Source of the DNA: Auxenochlorella pyrenoidosa
Taxonomy: Eukaryota > Chlorophyta > Trebouxiophyceae > Chlorellales > Chlorellaceae
Direction of reading: 5' to 3'
NCBI GenBank assembly: GCA_001430745.1
Contig: KQ482018.1
Location: forward strand, 921,898-955,126
DNA: 33,229 nt
Below the pieces are notes generated by a model. The model searched no databases, was not told the origin of the DNA, and saw only the letters and a program-made list of their open reading frames with translations. How positions within the stretch are numbered: the stretch's first letter is position 1; every line of letters starts with the position of its first letter. Made by a program: the position numbers and the translations under genes. Below are positions 21,900-33,229 of this stretch, in pieces.

Positions 21900-23080
21900 G
21901 CCGTTCCCGCGTGCGCCGGGCGCGCGCTTGCGCCGCCAGGCCAGCACGCAACATGCAGCAGGGGCGGCGCGCGAGCCGCGCTCAATGCGCCGCTGACTGT
22001 CCCGTCTGCTGCGCCCTTGCGCTTTTCTGCTGCCGCCTGGCTTACCCCTACCTCCCAGCCTTGCCCTTCCTGCCGCCGACCCTTCAGCCTTTCTCGCGCC
22101 GCGCCCTGCGCCCGCGGCCTGGCCACAGCGCTGGGCTGCAGGGCACGGCCCCGTGTATGCTGATGCTCCCTGAAATCCCTTCTGCCCCTGCCCATGCGTA
22201 GCGGTTGCGCCCCGCCCCCTTTTGTGGCTGCCCAGGCCAGCGCGCCCGCCCGGCTCCCCCTCACCCCTGCCTCCCGTCCGCCCTTTCATTTTGTGCTTGT
22301 CCCTCCCCTGCTGCTATCTGGTTTCTCTGTTTGCGTCTCCCCCATCCGTTTTGTGCTCCATAGGCTAGGCAAGCACTGCACCCTTCCCATCACCTTTCCC
22401 TCCACCTCAAGAGTGACTTAGTAGGAGCCCGGTCCGTGTCACGCGCGCCCCTCCCCTCCCCCCGCCGGGCCAGCACATATGTTGGCTGCAGCGGGCCTGC
22501 CCGCCCCCCGTCCTCGGCCAACCCAAACGCAATTTTATTCCCATGATGTTTGTTGCCTCAAACACACGCCTCGCACATTCTATCTGCTCAACACGCTCAC
22601 ACACTTTAAGTGACTCTGGCAGAGGTGCACAGGGTGTGAGCACAGGGACATGGCCAGCTGATGCCGTACAGGCAGGACTAGGCTGGTTGGCCACCACACC
22701 GGGCTGTTCTCAGCACCGCCAGGGCACAAGCGATGGCGGTGCTTCACTGTTGTGTTGGCGTGGCACTGCCCCCCTGCTGCTGCTGCTGCATGCCCCCCTG
22801 ATCCGCGCTGTCAGAGTGGGCGGTTTGAGTGGACAATTGCGCATTTAACATGGAGCAAGCCTCAGAGACAGGTGTGAACATCAACAGTGAGGCAAAAGCA
22901 ATATAGGGAACAGTTCTGCTCGCGACGCGGCAGGCATGGCACGCTGCAACGGCAGGCAGAATAAAGCCATCCGCTGGGCGCCGCCGCGCGCTGTTGAGTT
23001 TGTGTCTATGCACCCACGGGTGCGGGCAGCCACCGGCTGGAGCGCCAGCCAGGCAGGGCTGGCAGCGCGGCCTGTGGGAC
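21900..23080. other. Convergent 3' region of the KH and CysRS genes
   Basis: This 1.18 kb stretch holds facing 3' UTRs. No TGTAA was seen for either gene. AATAAA occurs on the plus strand at 22960-22965 and on the minus strand at 22534-22539, but their use is uncertain. A short CTG repeat lies near 22771-22790. No gene was recognised. Confidence 0.5.
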
Positions 23081-26000
23081 TTAGGCAGAGCCATTCTCGG
23101 CCACTCCCAGCGCCGCCAGCTCAGCCGCCAGCTTGGCGATGTCTGCCGACAGGGCCTGCAGGAAGCCGGGCTCCTCTGCCAGCTTCTTCTCCAGCGGTGC
23201 CCGCACCTGCAGGCGCAGGGCAGGTGATGACAGGGCATGTGACGACAGGGCATGTGATGATGAATGTCTGGTCGAGCGGCGAAGGGCACGGGATGTAGGA
23301 GGGCATGAAAGCAGCGCAGGATTCGGGCCATGCATGCAGATCACAAACGACGGGCCTGTCTGCTGTTGTGTCTGGGCCGACGGGAGGGGAGCCATACCCA
23401 TGTGGAGGGCTGGTGAGCGATCGGGGTGCGGCCCCTCGAATCAGGATCAGCGGGGCAACGGCACTGCTGCAACCCATCCAGACCCCACCGCTGCCGCCCC
23501 TCCCGCCCCACCTTTTTCTGCTTCTCCACCTCCTTGCGAGCCTTGTCCAGGGCCTTGCCTTCAAGCGCCACCCCCTCCTTGTCGTGCGTAGGCTCGCCGC
23601 TGGCAGCATCCCACCTGATGCGGCGGGGGGAAAAGGAGGGGGGGGGGGGGGGGGGCACCATGGGGTGAGGCGAGGGGTGGGGCATGAGTGCGGCGGCTGG
23701 GGCAGGGTCGGGCCGAGGAACACGTGGCCGTGCACGTTTTTTTCGATCTCACATTCCAGGCGCGCAGCCACGCCGCACACAAACCAGCACCCAGGCCGGG
23801 GCGCGGCAGCTGGGGGCTGCGCGACAGGCCCCGGCGCTCCCCCTGGCCACAGCCCACCTCGAGTACTTGTCGGCAAGCGCCTCCTGGATGCTAGGGAGCG
23901 CTGCCAGCTTCTCAAACTTGTCCAGATCCTGCAGGCCGGGTGTGGGGTGGAGGTGGGGGTGGTGGTGAAGCACAATGGGGAGGGGAGTGGGGGATGGGGT
24001 GGGAGGGGCAGGGTGGGGCCAGCCAAGGGAGAAGGGGGCAGAGACAAGGGATGACCCAGGTTCAGGCAGCGGCTGGCAGGCGGCAGCGAAAAGGAGCTGG
24101 TGGGGCAGCTGCCGGGCGCGCTGCCAGGCGCGCTGCCAGGCGCCGGTGCCTCGGCGCGATGCCCAGAGCTGGCGCAGGGGCCGGCTGCTTGCTGGCGCCT
24201 TGGCCCTGCTTGCCTAGCCCACCTTGCGCTTGTTCTCCAGCTGCGTGCGCAGCTTCTTGCAGCGCGCCTCGGCTGCCGCCCGTCGCCGCTCCTCCTGCGG
24301 GGTGGGCGGCACACGCGAGGTGAAGCTGGTTGAGTAGGTCGGGCCGAAGCTGCGCTGCCCAGTCGCTGGCTCAGCCTCTGCAGAAGGCAGCACCCAAGCA
24401 CCCCAAGCACCGCAGCACCCAGGCACCCAGGCAGCGCCCTCACCGGCATGCAGCCACGACACCCGGGCCTGCAGCGCCCATGCAGCCACAGGACAGCCAG
24501 CACCCACCTGCTCCGCCCGCAGCACTGCGGGGTCGTCGGGCTTCCACACGCTGCTGCCGTCGGGGCGGTCCTCCAGCCGGATGCCCAGCTCCACCAGAGT
24601 GCCGTCACGCACCCTGCGGGGAGCGGGGGCGCAGGCGGGAGTGCTTTGTTGCATGCTTGCTTGTTTGTTAGGGCTGAAAGGCTCTCTAATCGCAACGGAA
24701 CACAGACCCGCGCGGTGCTGCATGCGCCGCAGAGGGCCCAGCACACAAGGCGTGGAGCTGCTGGAATGGGCAGCCGAGCGCCCGCGTGCACAGCGGCGAG
24801 GGCGTGCGCCGGGCTGGTTTGGCACCACACCTGCCAATCGCAGCGCAAGGGGCTGCAGACAGCGGGGGGCCGGCCGGTCTTTCTCACCGGTCGCAGGCAG
24901 CCAGGACGTCGCCCACCGGCGCTCCCGCCGCCGCCAGCGCCGCAACCTCGTCTCGAAAGGCTGCAAAGGCTGCCAGCATCTCCGCCGCCCGACCGCTGCT
25001 GCCTGCCTTGGCTGTCGCCTCGTCGGGCGCGCCGGCGCAGGCGGCCGCCAGCTCCGCCGCGGGGGCCTTGGCCTTAGCCAGGCCGCGCACGGCGTCCCTG
25101 CGGGGTGGCCAGGGGCAAAGAGAATACCAGAGGAGAACAAAGTCACAGCCCCGAGATGGACGCTGGCATGTGCAGAGCCAGACACGCTGCCGCAGCCGTG
25201 GCCCAGGCTGCAAGCAGACCACCAGGCAGCCTCCTGCTTTAGAGCCCTCGAGAAGGCAATCACCCCGAGCCTCCCTCCCGAACCAAGCTCCGCCATCGCG
25301 CAAGCACGGCCGTAGGCATGGCAGCACGCAGCGCCGGGCCACGGCCTGCAACAGCCGCCTCAGCCCCCCTGCCCTTCCTCACCGGAAGGCGCTCAAGGCA
25401 TCCAGCACCGCCTCTGTGCTGCCGCAGGAGGCGCCGGCTGCCGCCTCGGCAAAGCCCAGAAAGTCGCCAGGAGCGGTGCACAGGCCAAACACAGACAGAA
25501 TGCGAGTGATGTAGGCAGCAGCGGCCCGCAGCAGGAAGGCCTGCGGCCCGGGGCCTGCAGGGCAGCACATGGCGGGGCAGAGCAGGGCAGGGCAGGGGTG
25601 ACACCTCGCAGCGCGCATGCGGGCACCAGCAGGCATCCAGAGGCAGCGAGGCCAGCCACACGGCGCATGCATCGGCGCTGCCTCCTACAGCCGCCTATTC
25701 TGGGCACAGCTCAGCGGCTCCGTGCAGCAAGCCGCGCAGCCGCGTGTGATGTGCGCGCTGTGCTGGGCGGCAGGGGCACCCACCTGCCGTGTCCTGCCGC
25801 TTGGAAAGGTACACGTTTGCAGCCTTGACTAGGTCCGTCAGCGCCAGCATGGCCGCCTGCATGCCAGGTGAGATGGGGTGGAGGGTGGGCGGTGGTGGTG
25901 AGGGGGGGGGGGGGCAGACGGTCGTTGCCTTGGGGCGCCGGGCGGGCGGTTCAACATGCAGAAGCGCGCAGCAAGCGCTGCCTGCCCTGGGGACGCGTAG

Positions 26001-29000
26001 CTGCGCGCACTTGCGGCGTGCACACAGCCCGAGGGGCGCGCCTGCGTGTTGATGTTGTCGCACAGCGCCTCGTGCACCCGCCGCTGCGCCGCATCCAGCT
26101 CCTGCTGCAGCTTCCTCTCCTCCTCCTGCACGCCGTGACCCACAATTTTGCCTCAAGTTGAGCGCTCGTGTGGTGTGGCAGATACCAGCCGCGTGCGCAG
26201 CGGAGCTGCACACTTGCCGGCCAGGTGCCGGCAGGGAGCTGGCATGGCCCGGCTCACGAACGCCAACCGGGGTGTGCGAGATGCCCCAGCATCGGCGCCT
26301 GAGAATGCAGGCTGCAGGTGGCAATCAATCAATCAATCAATCAATCAATCACATTTTAAGTCCAGCCGGCAGGGGCCGCAGCGCCTTGCTCACCTCCCAG
26401 CGCTGGCTGGTGGCCGCGACCTTTTGTGTGCGCAGCACCACCTCCACGTTGCAGAAGAAGTTCCGCAGCAGCGCCTCCTTGGCCCGCATCTCCTCCTTGG
26501 CCTGCCGTCGGGGGCAGAGGGGTGGCAGGGGCGGGGCAGGGCGGGGTGGGTTGGAAGAGCAGCCAGGGGGAGAGGGGTGGCAGGGACGGGGCAGGGTGGG
26601 GGGGCCAGGGTAGGTTGGGTGGACGAGCAGGGGCATGAGAAGAGCGTTGAGGACCAAGCAGGTTCGCAACAATCGCAGCATTCTCGGGTGCATCTGCGGG
26701 AGGCTGGCAGGCGCTCTGAAAGCGCGCGCAGCAGCGCGGTCGGCGGCCCCTGCCAGCCAGGCGTGAAGGCCGCCCGCTGCCGCACCCGCCTGCACACCTC
26801 CACCCCTGCTGCACACTGCAGGGTGAGGGTGGCGCCCACCCACCTGGCCATCAACCCGCCCACACAACCGCCCGCCCACCTGCTCTCCATAGTTCATTTT
26901 CCGCTCCCAGGGCTGCAGCACAAACATGAGGCGCATCTGCCGCGGCGTGAAGCTCTCCAGCGCCTGCCTGCAGCGCCCAGCCAGGCAAGAGGCAGGGGGC
27001 AGGGGGAAGGGGGGCGGGCGCAGGACGGTCGTGAGACGGCATCAGCCATGGGTGGGCTGTGTGATGGGGTCCTCTCTGTTCTGTGCTGTTGGGGGGGCTC
27101 TGTTGGCGGGGCCTAGTTCCGGCACGGCCGGTGCTGGCGGCGGCCGGCTGGCGAGGTCTGCCCGCACGCCTGCTGTCGCACCAAAGAGACCTTTCCTCGC
27201 TCCTTGCGCGCACGCCAACGGGCCTCCTGGCGGCGCGCGGCTGAGCGGTGCGTGCTGTGCGGCCCCCAGCATGCCAGCATACCCCACAACTGACGTAAAT
27301 GCCAGGCTAGGCAGCAATCAACGAAGCACTGACACAGGGTGGAGGCATCACGGGACAGCCACCCAGAGCAGCGGTGCACGGACACGGCGCAAGGCGGCCC
27401 CCCCCGCCCACCGGATGGTGATGAAGTTCTTCAGAGACTTGGACATCTTGAGCCCCTCGATGCCCAGGTGCCCCGCGTGCAAAAAGTAGTTGACCCACTG
27501 CTGGCAGCCGCCGGGGCAGGCGTGGAAGTAGGCCTCCGCCTGCGGGCCCGTGTGGGTGGGGTGGGTGGGTGGTTGTGTGTGTGGGGGGGGGGCACACTCG
27601 AGCACACACACACACCCACACACACACACGCACCTGCGCCAGCTCGTTGTCGTGGTGCGGGAAGCGCAGGTCCTCGCCGCCCGTGTGGATGTCCATCTTG
27701 CACCCCAGGATGGAGGACGCCATGGCGCTGCACTCAATGTGCCAGCCTGCGCGGCGCGGCAAGAGAGGAGGAGCAGCGGCAGGCTGGCGAGGTTGCGGCG
27801 AGGGTGAGGAGTTCAGCCATCTCATGCTTTGCTGCTTTCTTCCTGGCTGACGCGTACGGGACGCCCAAACGCCGCCTGCCTGCTGGCACGTGCATTCCCG
27901 ATGGCTGCGGCCGGCGTGGCAGCGCACCTGCTGTTGCGCCAGTGCTGCAGGCGCACGGGCAGCTGCCAGGGTTGGGCCAGCCATCATGGCCGCAAGCGCA
28001 TGCCCCCCGCCCAGCTCACCCGGCCGCCCCTTGCCCCAGGGGCTGTCCCAGAACGGCTCCCCCGGCTTGGACGCCTTCCACAGCGCAAAGTCAGATGGGT
28101 GGCGCTTCTCGCCGGTCGCGTCAGCTGCCTCGCCCGCCAGCGCCGCGGCGCCCACCGCCCAGGGGTTCAGCTTGCCGTAGGTGTGCCCCGCAGACCTTCA
28201 AGCCAGGAAGGGAGGGAAGGGAGGAGGCCATGCAAAAGCTGGATCAGAAGAGGGCGCCAGGCTGCCGACAGGAGGCTGGCGGGGGCATGTGCTGCAGGCC
28301 CTCGGACGCAGGCGCAGGAGGGGCGGGCGGCGCAGCGCGGGGAGCACACGGCGGCAGGCAGACGTGGACGGCAGGGACCCGGCCGCTCTGCTGGCCTCCA
28401 CGGCTGTGGGGCGCTCGCTTGTGGAGTGCACATGTGGCACAGGCTGCCTGCAGGACGCGTGGGCGGGCGGCCCAGGGCGTAGGCCATGAGCAGCTGGGCA
28501 CGTTTTTCCTAGTCTTTCAAAAACAAAACCCACCGGAAGGCTTGTGTGTCAAAGTAGACGGAGCCGTTTGCCTCGTAGCCCAGCCCGTTAACCACAATCT
28601 GCTCCACGTACTGCACAATCTCCGGGATGTACTCGCTGCAGGGGGGCGGGGAGGGGCGGCGGGCGGGGCGCGGTGGATAAGCAGCAGGGGTGCAAGCCCC
28701 TCCTTGTGGGATGCGCTTGCTGCGCACCAGGAGACGGCATCCCGTGGGGGGGGCGCGGTGATGAGGAGGGGCAGGCATCGGGGGCGCGGCTGGCGCCACC
28801 CCCTGCAGAGCCCGGCTCCAGCCCTGCACCCCACAGCCGCGCCCGCCGGCGGCCCCTGCCGTGCCCGCCGGCCCGCTCGCCGCACCTGACGCGGGTCAGT
28901 ACGGTCGGCAGGCGGCAGCCCAGCGCAGCCAGGTCCTCCAAGAACTCTGCCTCATACCTGCAGCAGCAGCACAGGTGGCCAGCACAGCAACAGGGGGCAC

Positions 29001-30878
29001 CTCACAACGGTGACAAACCGCGACAGGTGGAAGTCACCGGCACGGTGCACTCGCACTCCTGGTCGCCCATACCGCGCGAGCCGTGGGCGACGGCCTGGCA
29101 CAAAGGCGGCCCGCACGTGCCCAACAGGCTGCGGCGACGGCTGGCCAGGGGCTAGTGTGACGCATCAGGCAGGCGGGCCGGCAGCAGGGGTGGCACCCAC
29201 TTGGCGGCGTGTGCGCGGTAGATGGCGGGGTCGGTGACGGTGGCACCCAGCTTCTTGTCCAGAGCCTCTGCCAGCGCATCCCCAGCCAGCTCCAGCAGCC
29301 GCCCCACGCCGGCGGCCGCCCCAGCCGCCGCCACCGCTGCTGCAGCAGCCTCCTGCTTGCCCAGCAGGAGCTCCTCCTGGGCAAGGTTGGTCGCCAGCTC
29401 CTCGCGCCGCTTGTCGGCGCCGCCGCCGCTGTCGGGGGCGGCCTCGGCCAGCGCGGCCTGCGCCTCGGCCACCTTGCCCTGCTGCTTGGCCACCGCGGCT
29501 GCCAGCGCGTCGGTGGCGTCGGCAAACACCTGGGCGGGGTCCTGCAGGGCGGCGGAGCGGCACCGGGCGCAGCCAGCTCGGCGTGAGGAGCAGCACGGCA
29601 GCTGGGGGGGTGGAGGCTGTGTGGGGGGTTTGCACACCAAAGCAGCGAGGTGGGGTTGCAGGCGGCAGCAGGCTCCCGCTGAGAGGCACGAGCCCCGCAT
29701 CTGCTGCGGCCCCTGGGCGCGCATGCGGCTAGCAGAACCCACGAAGCGGCGTCCGCACCAGCCGGCGCAGCGCGCTAACCACCCCACCTGCGCCGCTGCC
29801 CTGTACTGCGCCAGCAGGTAGTTGCGCCGCGCACGCAGGATGATCTTGTCGTCCACGTCGGTCACATTCATCACTGCAGCACGGCAGAGCGGGCGGCCAG
29901 CGCTCATCACGGCAGCACGCAACTCACGGCAGCACGCAGGACGGGCGGCCAGCGCGGCGCGCGCGCCTTGTGCCACACAGCACAGCTCCCTCCCGGGCAG
30001 CAAAAGGCGCGGCATGCGCACAGCAGCAGGAGCAGCCGGGCAAGCCCGCCAGCCCTCTGCCGAACGAGGCAGCACGCAGCCCTGAGCAGGGGGGGGGCCC
30101 AGCATGATGGGCACGCAGCAGCGCGCGCGGCGCCTTGAGGTCTCCTCGTCGCAGGCTTCGGCCCCCAGCTCAGCACGCCTGCCATGCAGCAGCAGCGCGC
30201 GGCGCCCGGGCGCACCGAACAGGCAGTTGTATCCAAAGTAGTCCTCCAGCACCCGCCGCACGATGTCAAAGGACAGGTAGTTGCGGGCGTGGCCCACGTG
30301 GGCAGAGTCGTAGACGGTGGGGCCTGCACGCGGGGCGGGTGCACGAGGGGCAGGCGGGTGAGCGGCGGGTGGCACGCCACGAGCGGCGGCAACGTGCTGC
30401 GGCCAGCCGCTGGAGGGCCGCAGTGCTGCGACAAGCTGTCTGTTCCATGCCAGCATGCATGCATAGGGGAATGCACGTTGAAAGACGCATGGCATGGGCC
30501 ACGCCCGTGGCCCGCGAGGCGACGCTGTCGGCATGCAAGCAGCCCGACGCAGAAATGAGCAGAACATTTATACTGCGTTCTCCCGAGTGACAAGATCTAC
30601 TACAGGATGCATTGCCGCTGCGTATTTGGCTGCTGAATTCCCACTTCTGGCCAGGAAAGCTGCCAGAAGGCGTACGAGCAAAGGCAGCAGTTGGGCAGTG
30701 GCGGCGGCGGCAGGCAGCACTCACCGCAGGTGTACCAGGTGATCTGTTTGCTCCCGGGGCCAGCTGCGGGCACAAACGGCACCTTGCGGTCCACCAGGCT
30801 GTTGTACAGCACCAGCTGGGGCCCAGAGGCCGCCCCGTTGGCGCAGCTGCCGCATGGTGGCTGCCACACTCGCTCCAT
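23081..30878 (-). CDS. Cysteinyl-tRNA synthetase, eukaryotic type
   Basis: Exons: 30878-30725, 30323-30216, 29873-29788, 29541-29201, 28957-28886, 28635-28534, 28195-28020, 27746-27634, 27539-27412, 26967-26880, 26501-26394, 26125-26042, 25856-25784, 25554-25383, 25097-24888, 24613-24508, 24294-24223, 23928-23858, 23614-23512, 23206-23081. All join in phase to 830 residues (human cytosolic enzyme 748). It charges tRNA-Cys with cysteine. The class I signatures are HVGH (60-63) and KMSKS (415-419). Zinc ligands are Cys51, Cys352, His377 and Glu381, the last three spaced as in the bacterial enzyme. [10 protein letters not shown] and [12 protein letters not shown] are typical blocks. The C-terminal DKYSRWD...PTHDKEG segment is specific to eukaryotic CysRS, arguing for the cytosolic form. 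An Ala-rich insertion (exon 4) precedes the [11 protein letters not shown] block. Exon 12 ends at a GC donor. Confidence 0.95.
23638..23655. repeat. Poly-G run (18 G) in a CysRS intron
   Basis: On the coding (minus) strand this is a long C-run just upstream of the acceptor of exon 19, so it serves as part of a pyrimidine tract. It is also prone to sequencing error. Confidence 0.9.
24108..24146. repeat. Minisatellite, CTGCCAGGCGCG unit
   Basis: About three copies of a 12-base unit lie in an intron of the CysRS gene. Confidence 0.75.
26322..26351. repeat. (CAAT)n tetranucleotide microsatellite
   Basis: About seven and a half CAAT units lie in the CysRS intron between exons 11 and 12. It is notably AT-richer than its surroundings. 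Confidence 0.95.
27540..27633 (-). repeat. Self-complementary GT/CA intron of CysRS
   Basis: This whole 94-base intron (between exons 8 and 9) is low complexity. In coding orientation it begins with GT repeats and ends with CA and CCCACC repeats, so its two halves can pair over most of its length. Confidence 0.8.
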
Positions 30879-31400
30879 GGGCGCTAGTACGATTGGTGTG
30901 ACCAATTGGAGGTGTGTACAGTGCGAAGCGGCAAAGAGGGAGCAGCGGCGACGCCGCTGCAAGTGTGCCTGGTGGGAGTGCGCAACCTTCTGCCCCGTGG
31001 AATGGCGAAATATATATCACCCCAGCTTGTGAGCAAGGATCGCTGCAATGTGTGCTGCTTCCACCTGCTCCCCTGCTGCGCAAGTGCTGGGCATGAAACC
31101 GCTGCCTGGGGCCTCGCTGGGGCCTGTGTGTTGCGTGTTAAAGCAACAGAAACCACTGATCAGCCTTCACGCAGCACCTGGAGCTTCCGGGCGATCACAC
31201 CGCGCTCTGCCTAGAGGCCAGGTTCCCTCGATTCGGGGTGCAAGCAACGGCACGCATCGCGGGCACAGGGAGTGGGAGGAGCCCCGTTACGCCCTCTCTG
31301 GACGCCCGAGCTTTCTGCCGCCGCCCCCACTGGCGCCGCCAGCTGCCCGTCTAGCTCCTGCCCCCGTGAAACCGCCTCGCCGCATCGCCGCCAGCGGGCC
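30879..31400. promoter_or_regulatory. Divergent promoter region, CysRS and TLC-domain gene
   Basis: The two genes start on opposite strands 522 bases apart. The stretch contains clustered CCAAT elements at 30892-30909 and a TATA-like AAATATATAT at about 31008-31017. Which gene each serves cannot be told from sequence. Confidence 0.5.
30892..30909. promoter_or_regulatory. Clustered inverted CCAAT boxes
   Basis: ATTGG, then CCAATTGG within 18 bases, gives CCAAT boxes on both strands. They lie 14-31 bases upstream of the CysRS start codon. NF-Y-type binding is inferred from the motif only. Confidence 0.4.
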
Positions 31401-33229
31401 ATGGTGCTGCTCATCCTGCCCTGGCTGTTCCGGAACTCCAGCCGACCCGAGTATGCGGCGCTGCAGGCCAGCCACGGCGAAAATGTGACCTGGGAGCTGG
31501 GCGCCTCTGCATGGTTCGTGGGGCGGTCGGGCATGCTGGCAGCGTTGCTGCTGTTGGGCTGTGCAACCTCCCAAACCAAGCACTTTTGCCGCTGCCAGCA
31601 ATCTGTCACAGCTGCCTTAGCAGGGTGTTGCTACACCTCCTGTCGAGCCGCAGGCGCGGTTGGGCTGTGCTGGCTCTCCCAGCGCAGAAGCTGGCTCAGC
31701 TGCAGCTGCTCTGCGCCCGTCCCACTCCCTTGCCCCTCCCCCTGCTGCTGCTCGCGCCCCCCCTGCACAGGATCCTGGCCGCCCTGGTGGTGTCACGCTT
31801 TGCTTTCAACGCCGCGCTGCGAGGGCCCATGCGCCGGCTGGCAGCCGCCCGCGCCTGTACAGCTGCACCCTGCGCCTCGGGCAGCGGAGCAGCTGTGGAG
31901 CGAGATGCGGGCATGGAGGGGCGGCGCCTGCTGGAGGAGGCGTGGGTGACGCTGGGCAACGTCGGCATGCTGGCGGCAGCGCTGTGGGTCATGCTTCGCA
32001 GGTGGGCTGGGCCCTCCCATGGGGGGGAAGAGAAGTCGGCGGGTCCTGTCTCCAGGTGCCGCCTTGCCCTGCCGTCGCCCTGGCACCCGCGGCGCTGTGC
32101 AGCGGCGCCTAGGCGGACGCCGGCTGCCTTACTTGCCGCACCGTACGCAGTGTACAGCAGACTGCTAGCATGCATGGCACCCCTGTGCGCTTCCCCGCAG
32201 GAACGGCGGCTGCACCTTTATCGACACATCCACCTGCCTGCCCGGCTGGCCCAACCTGCCGGCCGACCCAGCCGTGAAGCTGTACTACAACTTGGAGGTG
32301 GGCGCTGGTCGGGCAAAACATGACGACCTGCTGGCTGCACGCGGCTGCGAAGACTCAATTGATGCCTACATGCAGCAGTGGCCTTGCTCCAGCGCCCGGA
32401 TGAGCTCGCCCCTGCCTGCGTGCTGGGAATGGCCCGACGCTGCCCGCCCCCCTCCTCCCTGCTGCGCAGCTGGCCTGGTACTGCCACATGCTGCTGAAGC
32501 CGGTCCTGCGGTACGGCCTGACAGGTGAGCAAGCAGGGGTGGGTGGGGGGGGGGCAGGCTACCAGGCTGCCGGGGGGGGGCTGCTTGGAGGGAGGTGACT
32601 GGCAGCGCCTGCGCCTGGTGGCGCCGCTGCCCTGCCCTCCTGCTCGGCCCTGGCTGTTTCGCATTCTATGATCTGCTCTGACCGAGCGCGCCCGCTGTGT
32701 GCCCGCCTGCAGATGGGCGCGACATGCTGGTCCACCACGGCGCCACCCTAGCCCTCATCCTGCTGTCGTACGGTGCGTGGTGTGGGCTGCGCCACGTCCA
32801 CGCTGCAGTGCGACTGCACGTTATGGCTGCTCGTCATCTTGCACCGCCCTGCCCGAGGGCGGCGTGCGCGCGGCCCCCTCTGGGCTGCGCGCTGCCGGCA
32901 GCTCAGCTTGGCGCCGTCGTGGCTGCTCCCGCGGGCGGCCAAAGCCGCCGCCTCCTGCGTCCCCCCATTCCGGCCCCCCCTGCAGGCACCAACCTGACGC
33001 GTATGGGGGTGGTGGTCCTGGCGCTGTTTGCCATCTCCAATCCGCTGCTGCATGTCGCCAAGATCTGCAACCAGCTGAACCTGGGGCCGGTGCGGTGGGA
33101 GGGGTGGCCTGCTGGGCGCGGCGCGTCGGTGTGCGGTACAGGCGCGCTCTGCCGCTTCTCTGCAGGCTGTTCCTGGCCTGGCAGGCCCGCCGAGGGAGGC
33201 CGGCCGCGTGATGTGTGCCCCCCCAACAC
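31401..33229 (+). CDS. Ceramide-synthase-like TLC/LAG1 protein, 3' partial
   Basis: Six exons (31401-31450, 31771-32001, 32201-32297, 32470-32524, 32713-32772, 32986-33089) join in phase to 199 residues; what follows 33089 is unresolved. Ceramide synthases acylate sphingoid bases in the ER membrane. The match is over the TLC domain: YYNLELAWYCHMLL, then DGRDMLVHHGATLALILLSY with the paired His, then TNLTRMGVVVLAL. Several segments are hydrophobic and membrane-spanning. In true LAG1 proteins the next block is HDxSD; here it reads LFAISNPLLHVAK, so the His and both Asp are replaced. A different TLC-family function, or an inactive paralog, is therefore possible. The first ATG has a good GCCATGG context; an upstream in-frame ATG lies at 31272. 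The last visible reading (33166-33211) either ends at a TGA or continues past the window, depending on the donor used. Confidence 0.75.

Noticed and set aside
27339..28889. Long plus-strand open frame (over 500 codons) opposite CysRS
   Set aside because: It is antisense to well-supported CysRS exons with HIECS and KMSKS; GC-rich sequence makes such frames common.

Overview
The window is nuclear DNA of a GC-rich green alga, most likely a Chlorella-like trebouxiophyte (inference). Genes are cut into many short exons by 80-250 bp introns, coding sequence is Ala/Gly/Arg-rich, and several genes carry TGTAA (the green-algal polyadenylation signal) 80-420 bp after the stop. There is no operon, CRISPR, phage or insertion-sequence structure. 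All gene models were built by hand from splice consensus, reading phase and protein family similarity. In nine genes every exon joins in phase; the tenth (coiled-coil) has one uncertain donor.

Layout: (1) 231-1665, minus: an ABHD14-type alpha/beta hydrolase. (2) 2795-8067, plus: three tandem secreted SGNH/GDSL hydrolase paralogs. (3) 8528-10226, plus: a small type II membrane protein with a Cys-rich PAN/Apple-like ectodomain. (4) 10773-12307, minus: a UBE2E-class ubiquitin-conjugating enzyme; a 317-base assembly gap falls wholly in its last intron. (5) 12836-18423, minus: an 18-exon coiled-coil protein. (6) 19268-21899, plus: a triple-KH RNA-binding protein with a transit-peptide-like N-terminus. 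(7) 23081-30878, minus: a complete 20-exon eukaryotic-type cysteinyl-tRNA synthetase. (8) 31401 to the right edge, plus: a ceramide-synthase-like TLC/LAG1 protein, 3' end not resolved.

The genes are mostly unrelated housekeeping or cell-surface functions; only the GDSL triplet is a true cluster. The most unusual signal is splicing. About 10 of roughly 70 introns modelled here need a GC-AG instead of GT-AG boundary, and in most cases reading phase or paralog alignment forces the choice. Within the GDSL triplet the same intron is GC-AG in one paralog and GT-AG in another, in both directions. Copies 1 and 3 share nearly identical exons and introns over part of their length, while the last exon of copy 1 resembles copy 2, as expected from gene conversion. 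Copy 1 also has one extra, exactly placed intron.

The stretches between genes (promoters and UTRs) hold no further recognisable genes.
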